Source: Tardiphaga sp. 709
Lineage (GTDB): Bacteria > Pseudomonadota > Alphaproteobacteria > Rhizobiales > Xanthobacteraceae
NCBI RefSeq assembly: GCF_032401055.1
Contig: NZ_CP135529.1
Span: forward strand, 1,922,001 to 1,986,000
DNA length: 64,000 bases
Reading direction: 5' to 3'
Shown here: in pieces, positions 1 to 8,766 of the stretch
Numbering within the stretch: position 1 is the stretch's first letter
How the letters are laid out: each line of letters starts with the position of its first letter
Translations under genes and position numbers: made by a program
The notes under the pieces: model-generated
What the model saw: the letters and a program-made list of their open reading frames with translations, nothing else
Told to the model about the DNA's origin: nothing
Database searches by the model: none

Positions 1-225
1 ATCCGACAGACCCTGAATGCGGAACGAGAGAGTCTGGCTCTGCTCGTTCTGTGTGGTAATTAGTGATGCCCGGTCGCCCTTGGCAGCCCGGTTGACGCCG
101 CTGGACGCAGCCTTGTCTGAATCGGTCAACGTGCCCCGCAGATCATTGCCGGAAGCATACTGGATGGCGCCGAACATGGTCGCTCCGGCGACCATTCCCA
201 AGACCAAGCTGGATACCTTTGACAT
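1..225 (-). CDS. Partial secreted hypothetical protein (N-terminal 75 residues)
   Basis: An open frame runs on the minus strand from an ATG at 223-225 off the left end of the window, giving the first 75 residues. The N-terminus (MSKVSSLVLGMVAGATMFGA) looks like an uncleaved or weak signal sequence or a single membrane anchor. It is followed by a polar stretch rich in Ser, Asp, Lys and Gln. Third codon positions are G/C rich, as in neighbouring genes, which favours real coding. I do not recognise the family. The C-terminus lies outside the window, so length and function cannot be judged. Confidence 0.6.
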   Translation of the reverse strand, partial: MSKVSSLVLGMVAGATMFGAIQYASGNDLRGTLTDSDKAASSGVNRAAKGDRASLITTQNEQSQTLSFRIQGLSD

Positions 226-551
226 GTGAGCCTCGCCTGCCCTGCGCGACGTCGTTGCGACGCGTCCGTAATAGGAACGTGCGTCAAGGCTCTAGGTTCA
301 AGAACGGCGATCACTTAACCGTGTGTTAAATATTTCGAGGCGCCGGGAACGGTTTTGATCGGCGGGCGTCATCCTGGCAGCCGGTCGTTCCCTGCCCCAA
401 TTGACCGGCGACGCGGGGTGTAGCTGTGGTGATGCCAGCTGCACCCCGCATTCTTTTGGGGGATAGGTAAGGCTCTCTCACCCTTCAAAGAATCGCGGGC
501 AGAGGTATTTTGCTGCCCGCGACGCTCGGTTCATAGAGTTATCTGCTCGGC
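226..551. other. Intergenic region with two hairpins and possible sigma-EcfG promoters
   Basis: This stretch carries no convincing gene. It holds a strong hairpin (stem 413-426 with 436-449) followed on the plus strand by a T-rich stretch. A second hairpin at 493-522 probably terminates the minus-strand binding-protein gene that ends at 552. On the plus strand two GGAAC motifs occur, at 274-278 (16 nt before GGTT) and at 346-350 (16 nt before CGTC). Both resemble the GGAAC-N16/17-CGTT promoters of the general stress sigma factor. A short stress-induced RNA ending at the first hairpin is possible but unproven. Confidence 0.4.
493..522 (-). terminator. Hairpin terminator after the binding-protein gene
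   Basis: A perfect 10-bp stem (TCGCGGGCAG at 493-502 with its complement at 513-522) lies about 30 nt beyond the stop codon at 552. On the minus strand it is followed by TTCTTTG, a modest T-rich tract. Confidence 0.55.
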
Positions 552-1781
552 TTACTTCTTGCTCATCACCATTGGGCATGCACTCGCCGAGAGCGGCGAG
601 AATGCATCCTCCCCCTTCACCGTGGCGAGGATCCTGAACACGTCATAGCTATCGGTGACCTCGGCAGGCTTCTTGACCTCGGCGAGATACATGTCGTGGA
701 CCATCAGATTGTCCGGACGCAGCTTTCCGTTACGCAGGAAGGCATCGTCAAAGGTACGCCCCTGCAGATCCTTGACCACGGCGGCAGGATCCTTGGTATT
801 CGCGGCCTCCACCGACTTGATGTAGTTCAGCGTCGAGGAATAGACACCGGCCTGCATCATGCTCGGCGGCTTGCCCATCTTTGCAGCGTAGCGCTTGGAG
901 AATGCACGCGTGCGGTCGTCCATGTTCCAGTAGAAGCCGGATGTCACCAGCAGGCCTTGCGCGCTCTTCAATCCGACGCTGCGGATGTCATTCACGTCGA
1001 TCAAGAGCGCAATCATCTTCTGATCACCGCCCATCAAACCGAACTCTTCTGCCTGCTTGATGGCATTCTGCGTGTCACTGCCGGCATTGGCGATGGCGAT
1101 GACCTTGGCGCCTGACGACTTGGCCGTCAGAAGCTGCGAGGAAAAATCTGCCGTGTTGATCGGATGCGGCGCACGGCCAAGCGCCTTGCCGCCGCCCTTC
1201 ACGGCAACTTCCGTTACGTCACGCTCGAGCGCCTGGCCAAAGGCATAATCCGCAACAACGAAGAACCATGTGTCGCCACCCCGCTGAAGCATCGCCTTGC
1301 CGGCGACATTGGCCAGCGCGTAAGTATTGTAGGTCCACTGAATGAAGTTCGGCGAGCAAAACTTGCCGCTGAGATCCGCCGAGCCGCCGGCCGACGTGAT
1401 AAACATCTTGTTGCGGTCCTTGGCGAAGGTCTGCACGGCGATGCAAACAGAGGACACCGGCACGTCAAGAATGACGTCGACGCCTTCCTGATCATACCAC
1501 TGGCGCGCAATATTGCCGCCGACATCGGGCTTGTTGAGATGGTCGGCCTGGATCAGCTCTATCGCCTTGCCGAGCACCTTGCCGCCGCATTCCTCGATCG
1601 CGAGCTGCGCCGCAGCTACCGAGCCCTGCCCGCCATTGTCGGCGAACAGACCCGTCATGTCGGACAGCACACCAAACTTCAGTGGAGCATCCGCAGCGGC
1701 ACGAACGATCGCCGGAGAAAAAACTGCAGCGCTGACGCCGGTTGCACCGAGGCCAGCCAGGAATGTACGTCGCTTCATCAA
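552..1781 (-). CDS. LivK-type ABC transporter substrate-binding protein
   Basis: A 409-residue periplasmic binding protein of the branched-chain amino acid / aromatic acid (Peripla_BP_6) family. The first 30 residues form a signal peptide with a twin-arginine-like start (KRRTFLAG) ending near AAAD, so Tat export is possible. The mature part begins with LKFGVLSDMTG, the usual first strand of the family. GGAGGACT lies just before the start. The gene follows the AtuA-type pair in the same direction, 59 nt downstream, so it probably belongs to that operon and delivers the operon's substrate. No permease or ATPase is adjacent. The ligand cannot be told from sequence. Confidence 0.85.
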   Translation of the reverse strand: MMKRRTFLAGLGATGVSAAVFSPAIVRAAADAPLKFGVLSDMTGLFADNGGQGSVAAAQLAIEECGGKVLGKAIELIQADHLNKPDVGGNIARQWYDQEGVDVILDVPVSSVCIAVQTFAKDRNKMFITSAGGSADLSGKFCSPNFIQWTYNTYALANVAGKAMLQRGGDTWFFVVADYAFGQALERDVTEVAVKGGGKALGRAPHPINTADFSSQLLTAKSSGAKVIAIANAGSDTQNAIKQAEEFGLMGGDQKMIALLIDVNDIRSVGLKSAQGLLVTSGFYWNMDDRTRAFSKRYAAKMGKPPSMMQAGVYSSTLNYIKSVEAANTKDPAAVVKDLQGRTFDDAFLRNGKLRPDNLMVHDMYLAEVKKPAEVTDSYDVFRILATVKGEDAFSPLSASACPMVMSKK

Positions 1782-1840
1782 TAGTCCTCCCGTTTTTGGT
1801 TTTTTGGTATGAAAGTATCATCGTCCTGTTGTGACGAAGA

Positions 1841-2170
1841 TCATGGCGAGCCGAATGACGATCCTTTGTCGGGCAGCTCGAATTCAAGCAGCGCAGAGCT
1901 GAATGATTTCCCGTGCGTATCCAGCGCGAGCGATCGCACGACACCGCCACCAAGCGCGCCCGTCAGCACGAAGTTCAGCGCGCCAAGCGCCGGCAGTTCA
2001 TAGCGCATGACGGTGCCGGTGATGGTGTCGCCGAAATGGTCCACGACGCAATCGGCAGTCACATGCTCGGCCAGAAACGCGAAGTCACCCATATCGAAAG
2101 CGATGACGGAAATGTTGGACGTGTCGCCCTTATCGCCGCTGCGTGAATGCGCGATCTCATGGAGTTTCAT
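1841..2170 (-). CDS. Small AtuA-associated protein
   Basis: A 109-residue protein starting MKLHEIAHSRSGDKGDTSNI. The SGDKGDT signature is typical of the small partner, or C-terminal domain, that accompanies AtuA/DUF1446 proteins. A GGAGG eight bases upstream supports the ATG at 2168-2170. A GTG two codons earlier would overlap the upstream stop codon but sits too close to the ribosome site. The gene lies directly behind the large AtuA gene, so the two products probably act together. The AtuA family is named for acyclic terpene use in Pseudomonas. The biochemical role of the small protein is not known to me. Confidence 0.8.
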   Translation of the reverse strand: MKLHEIAHSRSGDKGDTSNISVIAFDMGDFAFLAEHVTADCVVDHFGDTITGTVMRYELPALGALNFVLTGALGGGVVRSLALDTHGKSFSSALLEFELPDKGSSFGSP

Positions 2171-2172
2171 GG

Positions 2173-3507
2173 TCACGCCTCCATGAATGTGACTGATGAC
2201 GTCACGACAGCTTCGGGCAGCAAGGCCGAAGCGACGCCGACGATTTCGCGCGCCGATTTCCAGGCCCCGCCGCCACCGGCAGGCCCGTTGGTGTAAAGCG
2301 TCTCGACCTCATTGCCGATCTTCACGGCCTCTGCGAGAGAGTCGGTACGCCCCGCGACGCGGATGCGGACTTCATAGGGATCGCGGCCTTCGGCCAGGGC
2401 GTCACCATGCAGCGCATTGACGCCGATCAGGTCGAACCGGCTCTCCGTCATTTTCACGCCGGTGAGCGTGAGGCGTTCGCGTACAATCTCAAGCGCCAGA
2501 CGCCCGCGCGCCACGGCATTGGCACCAGCATAGGAGATTTCGCCTTCGCCGATATAGCTGTCGAGATAGCCGACTGACGTCTTCAGCAGGCCAGTCTTCG
2601 GCGTGCCACTCCCGCCGGTGACATGGATGCGGTCCGGACCAACCTCCTCGACACGCACCTGCGAGAAATCGGCAACCACATCCGGCTGGTAATAGCGGGT
2701 CGGATCATGAATTTCGTAGAGCAGTTGTTCGGTCACCGTCGCTCGCGTGATCTGGCCGCCCGAGCCCGCGACCTTAGTGACGACGAGATCGCCATCCTCG
2801 CGCACCTCGCCGATCGGGAAACCAAGCCGCGCGAGGCCCTGCACATCCTTCACGCCGGGATCGGCGAAATAGCCGCCGGTGATCTGGCCGGCACATTCCA
2901 GGAGATGGCCGACCATGGTGCCCTTGCCGAGCAAATCCCAGTCATCCATCGCCCAGCCGAATTCATGCACCAGCGGCCCGAGAAACAGCGCCGGGTCAGC
3001 CGCGCGGCCGGTGATGACGACATCGGCGCCGCCGGCAAGTGCTTCGGCGATGGGGGCTGCGCCCGTATAGGCATTAGCTGAGATCACGCGGTTACCGAGA
3101 GCTTTGACGGAACCGCCTTCGTCCAGCGCGACGTCGGACGCGCGAGCCTGCTCCAGCACATCGTCACCGGTCACGGCTGCGACCTTGAGGCCAGTCAGAC
3201 CAAGCGCCTTGGCGATGTCACGCGTTGCCTGCGCCGCCGCGACGGGATCTGCCGCCCCCATATTGGTGACGATCTTGACGCCATTCTTTCGGCAGATGGA
3301 CAGCACCGCCTTCATGCGGTCGGCAAGCAAAGGGTCAAAACCGCCTTGCGGATCTTTCAGGCGTTCCTGCTGGGCAAGCGCAATGGTGCGTTCTGCAAGG
3401 CACTCGAAGACGAGATAATCGAGGTTGCCGCTTTCGGCGAGTTCGATCGCCGGTTCGATCCGGTCCCCCGAATAGCCGGCACCGGATCCGATCCTGATGG
3501 TGCGCAC
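2173..3507 (-). CDS. AtuA family (DUF1446) protein, large component
   Basis: A 444-residue cytoplasmic protein of the DUF1446/AtuA family, recognised by the start RTIRIGSGAGYSGDRIEPA and the internal GGADVVITGRAADPALFLGP. I chose the GTG at 3505-3507 because GGGAGA lies 6-7 nt upstream and the conserved family start follows at once. The frame is open for 12 further codons upstream. AtuA proteins occur with carboxylases and hydratases in terpene or short-chain acid catabolism. No carboxylase is present here, so the substrate is open. The operon order is this gene, the small AtuA partner, then a LivK-type binding protein. A LysR regulator diverges from it. Confidence 0.85.
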   Translation of the reverse strand: MRTIRIGSGAGYSGDRIEPAIELAESGNLDYLVFECLAERTIALAQQERLKDPQGGFDPLLADRMKAVLSICRKNGVKIVTNMGAADPVAAAQATRDIAKALGLTGLKVAAVTGDDVLEQARASDVALDEGGSVKALGNRVISANAYTGAAPIAEALAGGADVVITGRAADPALFLGPLVHEFGWAMDDWDLLGKGTMVGHLLECAGQITGGYFADPGVKDVQGLARLGFPIGEVREDGDLVVTKVAGSGGQITRATVTEQLLYEIHDPTRYYQPDVVADFSQVRVEEVGPDRIHVTGGSGTPKTGLLKTSVGYLDSYIGEGEISYAGANAVARGRLALEIVRERLTLTGVKMTESRFDLIGVNALHGDALAEGRDPYEVRIRVAGRTDSLAEAVKIGNEVETLYTNGPAGGGGAWKSAREIVGVASALLPEAVVTSSVTFMEA

Positions 3508-3680
3508 GAGCAGTCTCCCTGGATCAGACTTGCCTGCAGTCACATCGCGAAAAACGCGACCGCTGCATGTCTATCTCCCGATCTCTTTTGAAGGACATGT
3601 CACGGGCCTGAGCAGGCGATCATGCGCATGTCGCTTTCGGGCATTGAAGCCAGAAGCTTCCTCCTATTCAATTGAATTAA

Positions 3681-3699
3681 TTCTATCCCATTGATAGAA
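3681..3699. promoter_or_regulatory. LysR-type operator (TTCTATC-N5-GATAGAA)
   Basis: A perfect 7-bp inverted repeat (3681-3687 and 3693-3699) contains the T-N11-A pattern expected of LysR boxes. It lies seven bases before the lysR start codon and in the divergent region facing the AtuA operon. Autoregulation plus control of the AtuA operon is the natural reading. A second palindrome, TTCAATTGAA, lies just upstream. Confidence 0.55.
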
Positions 3700-3706
3700 A
3701 TTCCCT

Positions 3707-4618
3707 ATGGATGTGAATCTCCGGCAGATCCGGTCTTTCGTCGTCGTCGCCCAAACCGGCAGCTTCACCCGCGCCGCGGAGTTGCTGCATCTGGCGCAGC
3801 CGACGCTGACGGTTCAGATCAGGCGCCTCGAAGAAACCCTCGAGGTGAAACTGTTCGATCGCAACACCCGCTCCGTCGAACTGACGCGGGTCGGCCGCGA
3901 ACTGCTGCCGGTGTTTCAGCGCATGATCCGCGATCTCGATGCCGTCGTCGTGGATACGCGCGATATCGCGGCCAAGCGCCGGGGCGTCGTCCGGATCGCG
4001 GCGCTTCCCTCCGTAGCCGCCGGCGCCCTGCCCGAAGCCATCAAATCGTTTCGTGAATTGCAGCCAGGCGCGTCTTTTGTCCTGAAGGACGTGATTGCCA
4101 ACCGCGTCCTTGACCTAGTCCGCTCAGAAGAGGTCGATCTCGGCATCATGGGCGGCAGCATCACCGGCCACGATGTGGACGTGCTGCTCGAAGTGCGCGA
4201 CCGCATGCATGTGGTGTTTCCGGCGAAGCACCCGATCGGCGGAATCCGCAAGGTCACCATCGACGATCTGATGAAATATCCGCTGGTGCTGATGGATCCC
4301 GCGACCAGCGTCCGCGCGGTCGTCGACAGCGCCTTCCTGACCGCGGGACACATCGCGCAGCCGACCTGCGAAGCGACCTATATGATGACGGCCATCGCCA
4401 TGGTCCGCGCCGGCCTGGGCATCACCATCCTGCCAGGCTCCGCACGCGAGATCGGCGCTGAGCCGGACCTGCGCTCGCGGCAGATCGACGTCGCGGATTT
4501 CTCGCGGGCCATCACCATCATCAAGAAAGCCGGCCGCACGCTGCCGCCGATCAGCGAAGCCTTTGGCGATCACCTCGCAAAATCGATCGGCGCGCAGCCA
4601 CTCTTCGCGCGCCGCTGA
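3707..4618 (+). CDS. LysR family transcriptional regulator
   Basis: A 303-residue LysR protein. A winged helix-turn-helix fills residues 1-62 (MDVNLRQIRSFVVVAQTGSF, then AAELLHLAQPTLTVQIRRLE), and the inducer-binding domain follows from about residue 90. The length is normal for the family. It is transcribed away from the AtuA operon and an inverted-repeat operator sits in the shared intergenic region, so that operon is the likely target. It ends 7 nt before the stop codon of the convergent ABC binding-protein gene. The inducer is unknown. Confidence 0.9.
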   Translation: MDVNLRQIRSFVVVAQTGSFTRAAELLHLAQPTLTVQIRRLEETLEVKLFDRNTRSVELTRVGRELLPVFQRMIRDLDAVVVDTRDIAAKRRGVVRIAALPSVAAGALPEAIKSFRELQPGASFVLKDVIANRVLDLVRSEEVDLGIMGGSITGHDVDVLLEVRDRMHVVFPAKHPIGGIRKVTIDDLMKYPLVLMDPATSVRAVVDSAFLTAGHIAQPTCEATYMMTAIAMVRAGLGITILPGSAREIGAEPDLRSRQIDVADFSRAITIIKKAGRTLPPISEAFGDHLAKSIGAQPLFARR

Positions 4619-4625
4619 CGCGCTA

Positions 4626-5606
4626 TCACTTCATCGCGTCATAGACGGCGAAGCTGTAGGCGCCTTCCGGCTTCTTGGTGATCACCGGATCCGATCCGCC
4701 GGACATCAACGTCGCGACCGTGCGGTCATAGTCCTTGACGTCGAGCTTACCATTGGCATCGCCGAGCAACTTGCTGACCTCGGTCATCATGCGCTTCTGG
4801 TCTTTGGCAGTCTTGGCGCCCGTGGAGTCGCCAGCCAGGATGATCTTCACGGCTTCGTCGGGATTGGCCTTGGCATAGTCCCAGCCCCTCATCGACGCCT
4901 TCACGAACTTCGCCATCTTGGCGACGAAGGCGGGATCCTTGAGGTTCTTGTCGAGCACCCAGAGACCATCCTCCAGCGTGGCGACGCCCTCGTCCTCATA
5001 TTTGAACACGGTGAGCTGACTCGGCTTGTAGCCGCCATCGATCACCTGCCAGTATTCGTTATAGGCCATGGTGGAGACGCAATCGGCCTGCTTCTGCAGC
5101 AGCGGATCGACATTGAAGCCCTGCTTGATGATCTTGACGCCGGCCGGCGAACCATCGGTCTTGTAGCCCAGCTTCGACATCCAGGAGAGGAACGGATATT
5201 CGTTGCCGCCATACCAGACGCCGGTGACTTTGCCCTTCAGATCGGTCGGCTTCTTGATGCCGGTCTCGGCGCGGCAGGTGAGTTCGAGCCCGGACTTCTT
5301 GAAGGTCTGCGAGATATTGACCAGCGGCACGCCCTTCTCGCGCGAAGCCAGCGCCGAGGGCATCCAGTCCACCACCACATCGGCACCGCCGCCCGCGATC
5401 ACTTGCGGTGGGGCGACGTCGGGACCGCCCGGCTTGATCGTCACGTCGAGCCCGGCGTCCTTGTAGAAGCCCTTCTCCTTGGCGACGAAGTAGCCGGCGA
5501 ACTGGGCCTGTGCGACCCATTTGAGCTGGATGGTGACCTTGTCCGCCGCTTGCGCGGAGCCGAGCGAGAGAGCCATCGCTGCGCCGAATGCCATGATCTT
5601 CTTCAT
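4626..5606 (-). CDS. NMT1/SsuA-type ABC transporter substrate-binding protein
   Basis: A 326-residue periplasmic protein with a Sec signal peptide (about residues 1-20, ending AQAAD). The mature start is VTIQLKWVAQAQFAGYFVAK, typical of the NMT1/THI5-like family. Relatives bind thiamine-pyrimidine precursors, riboflavin, nitrate or sulfonates. GGAG lies seven bases before the chosen ATG at 5604-5606. It is the last gene of a four-gene importer operon (ATPase, permease, permease, binding protein). The WVAQAQFAGYF motif resembles pyrimidine- or flavin-precursor binders more than sulfonate binders, but the ligand is not assigned. Confidence 0.85.
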   Translation of the reverse strand: MKKIMAFGAAMALSLGSAQAADKVTIQLKWVAQAQFAGYFVAKEKGFYKDAGLDVTIKPGGPDVAPPQVIAGGGADVVVDWMPSALASREKGVPLVNISQTFKKSGLELTCRAETGIKKPTDLKGKVTGVWYGGNEYPFLSWMSKLGYKTDGSPAGVKIIKQGFNVDPLLQKQADCVSTMAYNEYWQVIDGGYKPSQLTVFKYEDEGVATLEDGLWVLDKNLKDPAFVAKMAKFVKASMRGWDYAKANPDEAVKIILAGDSTGAKTAKDQKRMMTEVSKLLGDANGKLDVKDYDRTVATLMSGGSDPVITKKPEGAYSFAVYDAMK

Positions 5607-5637
5607 GCTCAACTCCAGAATTGGCGAACCTGCCGAA

Positions 5638-6768
5638 CTAGGTCCGCATCGATGGATGCCAAAACGTCGTCACGCGCTCGGCGAGCGCAACAAGTCCATA
5701 AAATGCCATTCCCGCGATCGCGGCGAGCGCGATCTCCGCCCACACCATATCGAGCGCCATGCGCCCGGCTTCGGTGGAAATTCGAAAGCCGATGCCTTGC
5801 GTCGGCGTGCCGAAGAATTCCGCGACGATGGCACCGATCAGGGCCAGTGTGGCATTGATCTTCAGCGCGTTGAAGATGAAAGGTAATGCAGCAGGCAGAT
5901 ACAACTTGATGAGAGTCTGGGCATAGCTTGCGCCATAGGAGCGCATCAGGTCACGCTCGATATCGCCGGCAGCTTGCAGACCGGCCAACGCATTCACCAG
6001 CATCGGGAAGAACGTTACCAGCGCCACCACGGCAGCCTTCGATGGCCAGTCAAAGCCGAACCACATGACCATGATCGGCGCGACGCCAACCAGCGGCAGT
6101 GCCGAGAAGAAGTTACCCAAGGGTAGCAGCCCGCGGCCGAGAAATTCAAAGCGATGCGCGAGGATCGCCACCAGAAGCCCGGCGCCGCAGCCGATGGCAT
6201 AGCCGATCAGCACACCACGGATGAAGGTCTGCACGAAATCCGCGCCCAATATCGGCAGCGACGCCATGAATTTCGTAGCGGCAGCGCTCGGCGACGGCAG
6301 CAGCACCGGCGGCACGCCGGCGCCGCGCACCACGACCTCCCAGAGATAGAACACGGCCGCACCAAACAGCAGCGGGATGGCAAGATCGATAGCCTTACGG
6401 AATATACTGCTGCGCGGCCTCAGTCCGGCCAGCGCAACGACGGAGATCCATGACGCCAGCCAGACGCCGATCACCACCACCCAGAAGCCTGACGCGGCAT
6501 CGCCAGCAATCAAGGGATCGCGCAACAGCGTCAACGTCATGTCCGCCGTGATGCCTGCGCCGACCAAGCCGATCACGATGGCCGGAAGGCCGCGAAAGCC
6601 GGCAGCGAAAGCGAAGACCAGCACGATCACGCCGGTGAGCAGGAAGGTCAGCGGCCGCGCCATCAGTGCTGCGACGGGCGTGCCGGCCAGCGGCAGCGGC
6701 AACATCAGCGTGATCAGCACGCACACCGCCGACATGATGAAGCCTAGGCGGATCTGGCGACGGTTCAT
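5638..6768 (-). CDS. ABC transporter permease with extra N-terminal membrane domain
   Basis: A 376-residue inner-membrane permease of the SsuC/TauC/ThiX type. The usual transporter domain occupies about residues 125-370, with the EAA-loop region around RSYGASYAQTLIKLYLPAAL. Typical relatives have 250-280 residues. The first 110 or so residues here add about three or four hydrophobic segments (such as LTFLLTGVIVLVFAFAAGF). The ATGA overlap with the upstream permease gene shows translational coupling. The two permeases probably form a heterodimer fed by the binding protein encoded next. Confidence 0.85.
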   Translation of the reverse strand: MNRRQIRLGFIMSAVCVLITLMLPLPLAGTPVAALMARPLTFLLTGVIVLVFAFAAGFRGLPAIVIGLVGAGITADMTLTLLRDPLIAGDAASGFWVVVIGVWLASWISVVALAGLRPRSSIFRKAIDLAIPLLFGAAVFYLWEVVVRGAGVPPVLLPSPSAAATKFMASLPILGADFVQTFIRGVLIGYAIGCGAGLLVAILAHRFEFLGRGLLPLGNFFSALPLVGVAPIMVMWFGFDWPSKAAVVALVTFFPMLVNALAGLQAAGDIERDLMRSYGASYAQTLIKLYLPAALPFIFNALKINATLALIGAIVAEFFGTPTQGIGFRISTEAGRMALDMVWAEIALAAIAGMAFYGLVALAERVTTFWHPSMRT

Positions 6769-7691
6769 GACCGCGCCCCCATCCGCTGCGCCACCTTGCG
6801 TTCGGCATAGCCGACGATGGCGATCAAACCAGAAGCCAAAACAGCAGCGGCAACCAGCGCAGACCAGATCTGGATGGTTTGGCCATAATAGGAGCCGGCT
6901 AGCAGGCGCGCGCCGATGCCGGCTTCCGCGCCGGTCGGCAATTCCGCGACGATGGCGCCGATGAGCGAAATGGTGATGGCAACCTTGAGGCTGGCAAAGA
7001 GATAGGGCACCGCCGAAGGCCAGCGCAGTTTCGACAGCACCTGCCTAGATGTCGCCGACCATGTCCGCATCAGATCCATCTGCATCGGATCGGGTGAGGT
7101 AAAGCCCTTCACCATGCCTATCGTGATCGGGAAGAAACTCAAATAGGCCGAAATGATCGATTTCGGCAGCAGGCCCTGTAGGCCGATAGCACCGAGCACC
7201 ACAATGAAGATCGGCGCCAGCGCCAATATGGGCACCATCTGCGAGCAGATGATCCACGGCATCAGGCTGCGCTCCAGCACGCGGCTGTGCACGATGGCGA
7301 GCGCCAGCACGATGCCGAGCAGTGCCCCGAGCGCGAAGCCGAGCAGCGTCGCCGACAGCGTCACCATGGAATGATAGACGAGGCTACGCGGCGCCGTCGG
7401 CGCATAGCCGAACACGCCGTCGATGAAAGCACCGACCACCTGATGCGGCGCCGGCAGCAACGGCCGCTCCGCGCTCATGGTGCCTTCCAGCAATTCCATC
7501 GTCGTGTAAGGCGCTTCCTCGCGCTCGAATCCGCCGCGCACAAGCGACAGGTTCATCAGCACGGCGCCGATGTACCAGACGACGATCAGCACTGCGACAA
7601 TGGCCACCAGCGGCGTGCTACGCTTTACCAGCGGATGCGTGCGCCATGCCTCACGCGTGACCGGCATGGTATCCACCGTACTACTCGTCAT
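6765..7691 (-). CDS. ABC transporter permease (SsuC/TauC type)
   Basis: A 308-residue membrane protein with one N-terminal transmembrane helix (about residues 28-50), a periplasmic stretch, and the binding-protein-dependent transport domain from about residue 105. The coupling region reads TWSATSRQVLSKLRWPSAVP. It overlaps the ATPase gene by 11 nt and the second permease gene by 4 nt, so all are cotranslated. The permeases share the segment LIGAIVAE, which suggests a duplication followed by divergence. Confidence 0.88.
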   Translation of the reverse strand: MTSSTVDTMPVTREAWRTHPLVKRSTPLVAIVAVLIVVWYIGAVLMNLSLVRGGFEREEAPYTTMELLEGTMSAERPLLPAPHQVVGAFIDGVFGYAPTAPRSLVYHSMVTLSATLLGFALGALLGIVLALAIVHSRVLERSLMPWIICSQMVPILALAPIFIVVLGAIGLQGLLPKSIISAYLSFFPITIGMVKGFTSPDPMQMDLMRTWSATSRQVLSKLRWPSAVPYLFASLKVAITISLIGAIVAELPTGAEAGIGARLLAGSYYGQTIQIWSALVAAAVLASGLIAIVGYAERKVAQRMGARS

Positions 7692-8511
7692 AGGAGTGCC
7701 CGGCCCGCAGCCCCGTGCGCACGCGCTGCGCGATGGCCATGAATTCCGGTGTCTCGCGGATTTCCAGCGTGCGCTCGCGCCGGAAATTGCAGTCGATAAT
7801 ATCAGTGATACGGCCCGGCCGCGGCGACATCACCACGATCTTGGTGGAAAGAAACACCGCTTCGGGAATCGAATGCGTCACGAACAGCACGGTCTTGCGG
7901 GTCTTGGCCCACAATTGCAGCAACTGTTCGTTGAGATGATCCCTGACGATCTCGTCCAGTGCGCCGAACGGCTCGTCCATCAAGAGCAATTCCGGATCGA
8001 ACGACAGCGCGCGCGCGATCGAGACGCGCTGCTGCATGCCGCCCGAGAGCTGCCAGGGAAATTTCCGCTCGAAGCCGGTGAGATTGACCAGCTCCAGATA
8101 ACGCGCTGCGCGCTGTTTCTGTTCGGTCGGCGAGAAGCCCATCAATTCCAGCGGCAGCTTGAGGTTGGCCTCGATGCTGCGCCAGGGAAACAATGCGGGC
8201 GCCTGAAATACATAACCGTAATTGCGCCCGAGCCGCGCCTGCTCGGCGCTCATGCCATTGACAGTGACGCTGCCAGAGCTTGGTTGCTGCAGGTCCGCGA
8301 TCACACGCAGCAGCGTGGTCTTGCCGCAGCCGGAGGGACCAATGAAGGAGACAAACTCCCCACCACTGACTTGCAGATCAACATTGGATAGCGCTTCGAC
8401 CTTGCCGTCGGCCGTATCGAAGGTGAGCGATACCTTGCTGACGTCGACCGCGATGGTACGTGTCACGTTGGCTTGATAAATGTGAGGTTCAGCGTCGGCA
8501 GTTGAGTTCAT
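7681..8511 (-). CDS. ABC transporter ATP-binding protein (SsuB/TauB type)
   Basis: About 276 residues. The nucleotide-binding domain shows Walker A (GPSGCGKTT), signature (LSGGMQQRVSIAR), Walker B (LLLMDEPFGALDE) and a switch histidine (VLFVTHSIPEAVFLS). It energises the two permeases encoded downstream. The start is uncertain. I chose the ATG at 8509-8511 because conserved sequence begins about 25 residues later. The frame stays open to 8619, and an ATG at 8601 has a weak purine-rich site. It is the first gene of the importer operon. Confidence 0.87.
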   Translation of the reverse strand: MNSTADAEPHIYQANVTRTIAVDVSKVSLTFDTADGKVEALSNVDLQVSGGEFVSFIGPSGCGKTTLLRVIADLQQPSSGSVTVNGMSAEQARLGRNYGYVFQAPALFPWRSIEANLKLPLELMGFSPTEQKQRAARYLELVNLTGFERKFPWQLSGGMQQRVSIARALSFDPELLLMDEPFGALDEIVRDHLNEQLLQLWAKTRKTVLFVTHSIPEAVFLSTKIVVMSPRPGRITDIIDCNFRRERTLEIRETPEFMAIAQRVRTGLRAGHSYDE

Positions 8512-8715
8512 GCGCACCGGTTCGACCAGAAGGGTCACGCAGCCGGCCACACCCCTGCGGGACGTGGCAATATGCCGCCTATCGGGGGATGATATCGGCA
8601 TTGATCGCTGCTTCAACACAATAGTGCCGACCCCTTCCCGCCGCTCGCTGATAGTTTGCGCAAGGACAGCGGACTTATTGGGCAGTTATTATCTACCGCG
8701 CCGCATCGCCCAAAC

Positions 8716-8741
8716 AAAAACGGCCGGGCGTGGCCCGGCCG
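8716..8741 (-). terminator. Rho-independent terminator of phyR
   Basis: A perfect 9-bp GC stem (CGGCCGGGC at 8721-8729 with GCCCGGCCG at 8733-8741) is followed on the minus strand by TTTTTGTTTG. It lies 26 nt after the phyR stop codon. Confidence 0.85.
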
Positions 8742-8766
8742 CTGCAATCGCATCGATAAAATGAGA

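Noticed and set aside
4563-5858. Plus-strand frame of 431 codons
   Set aside because: It is antisense to the NMT1-type binding protein, which has a signal peptide, good ribosome site and family motifs.
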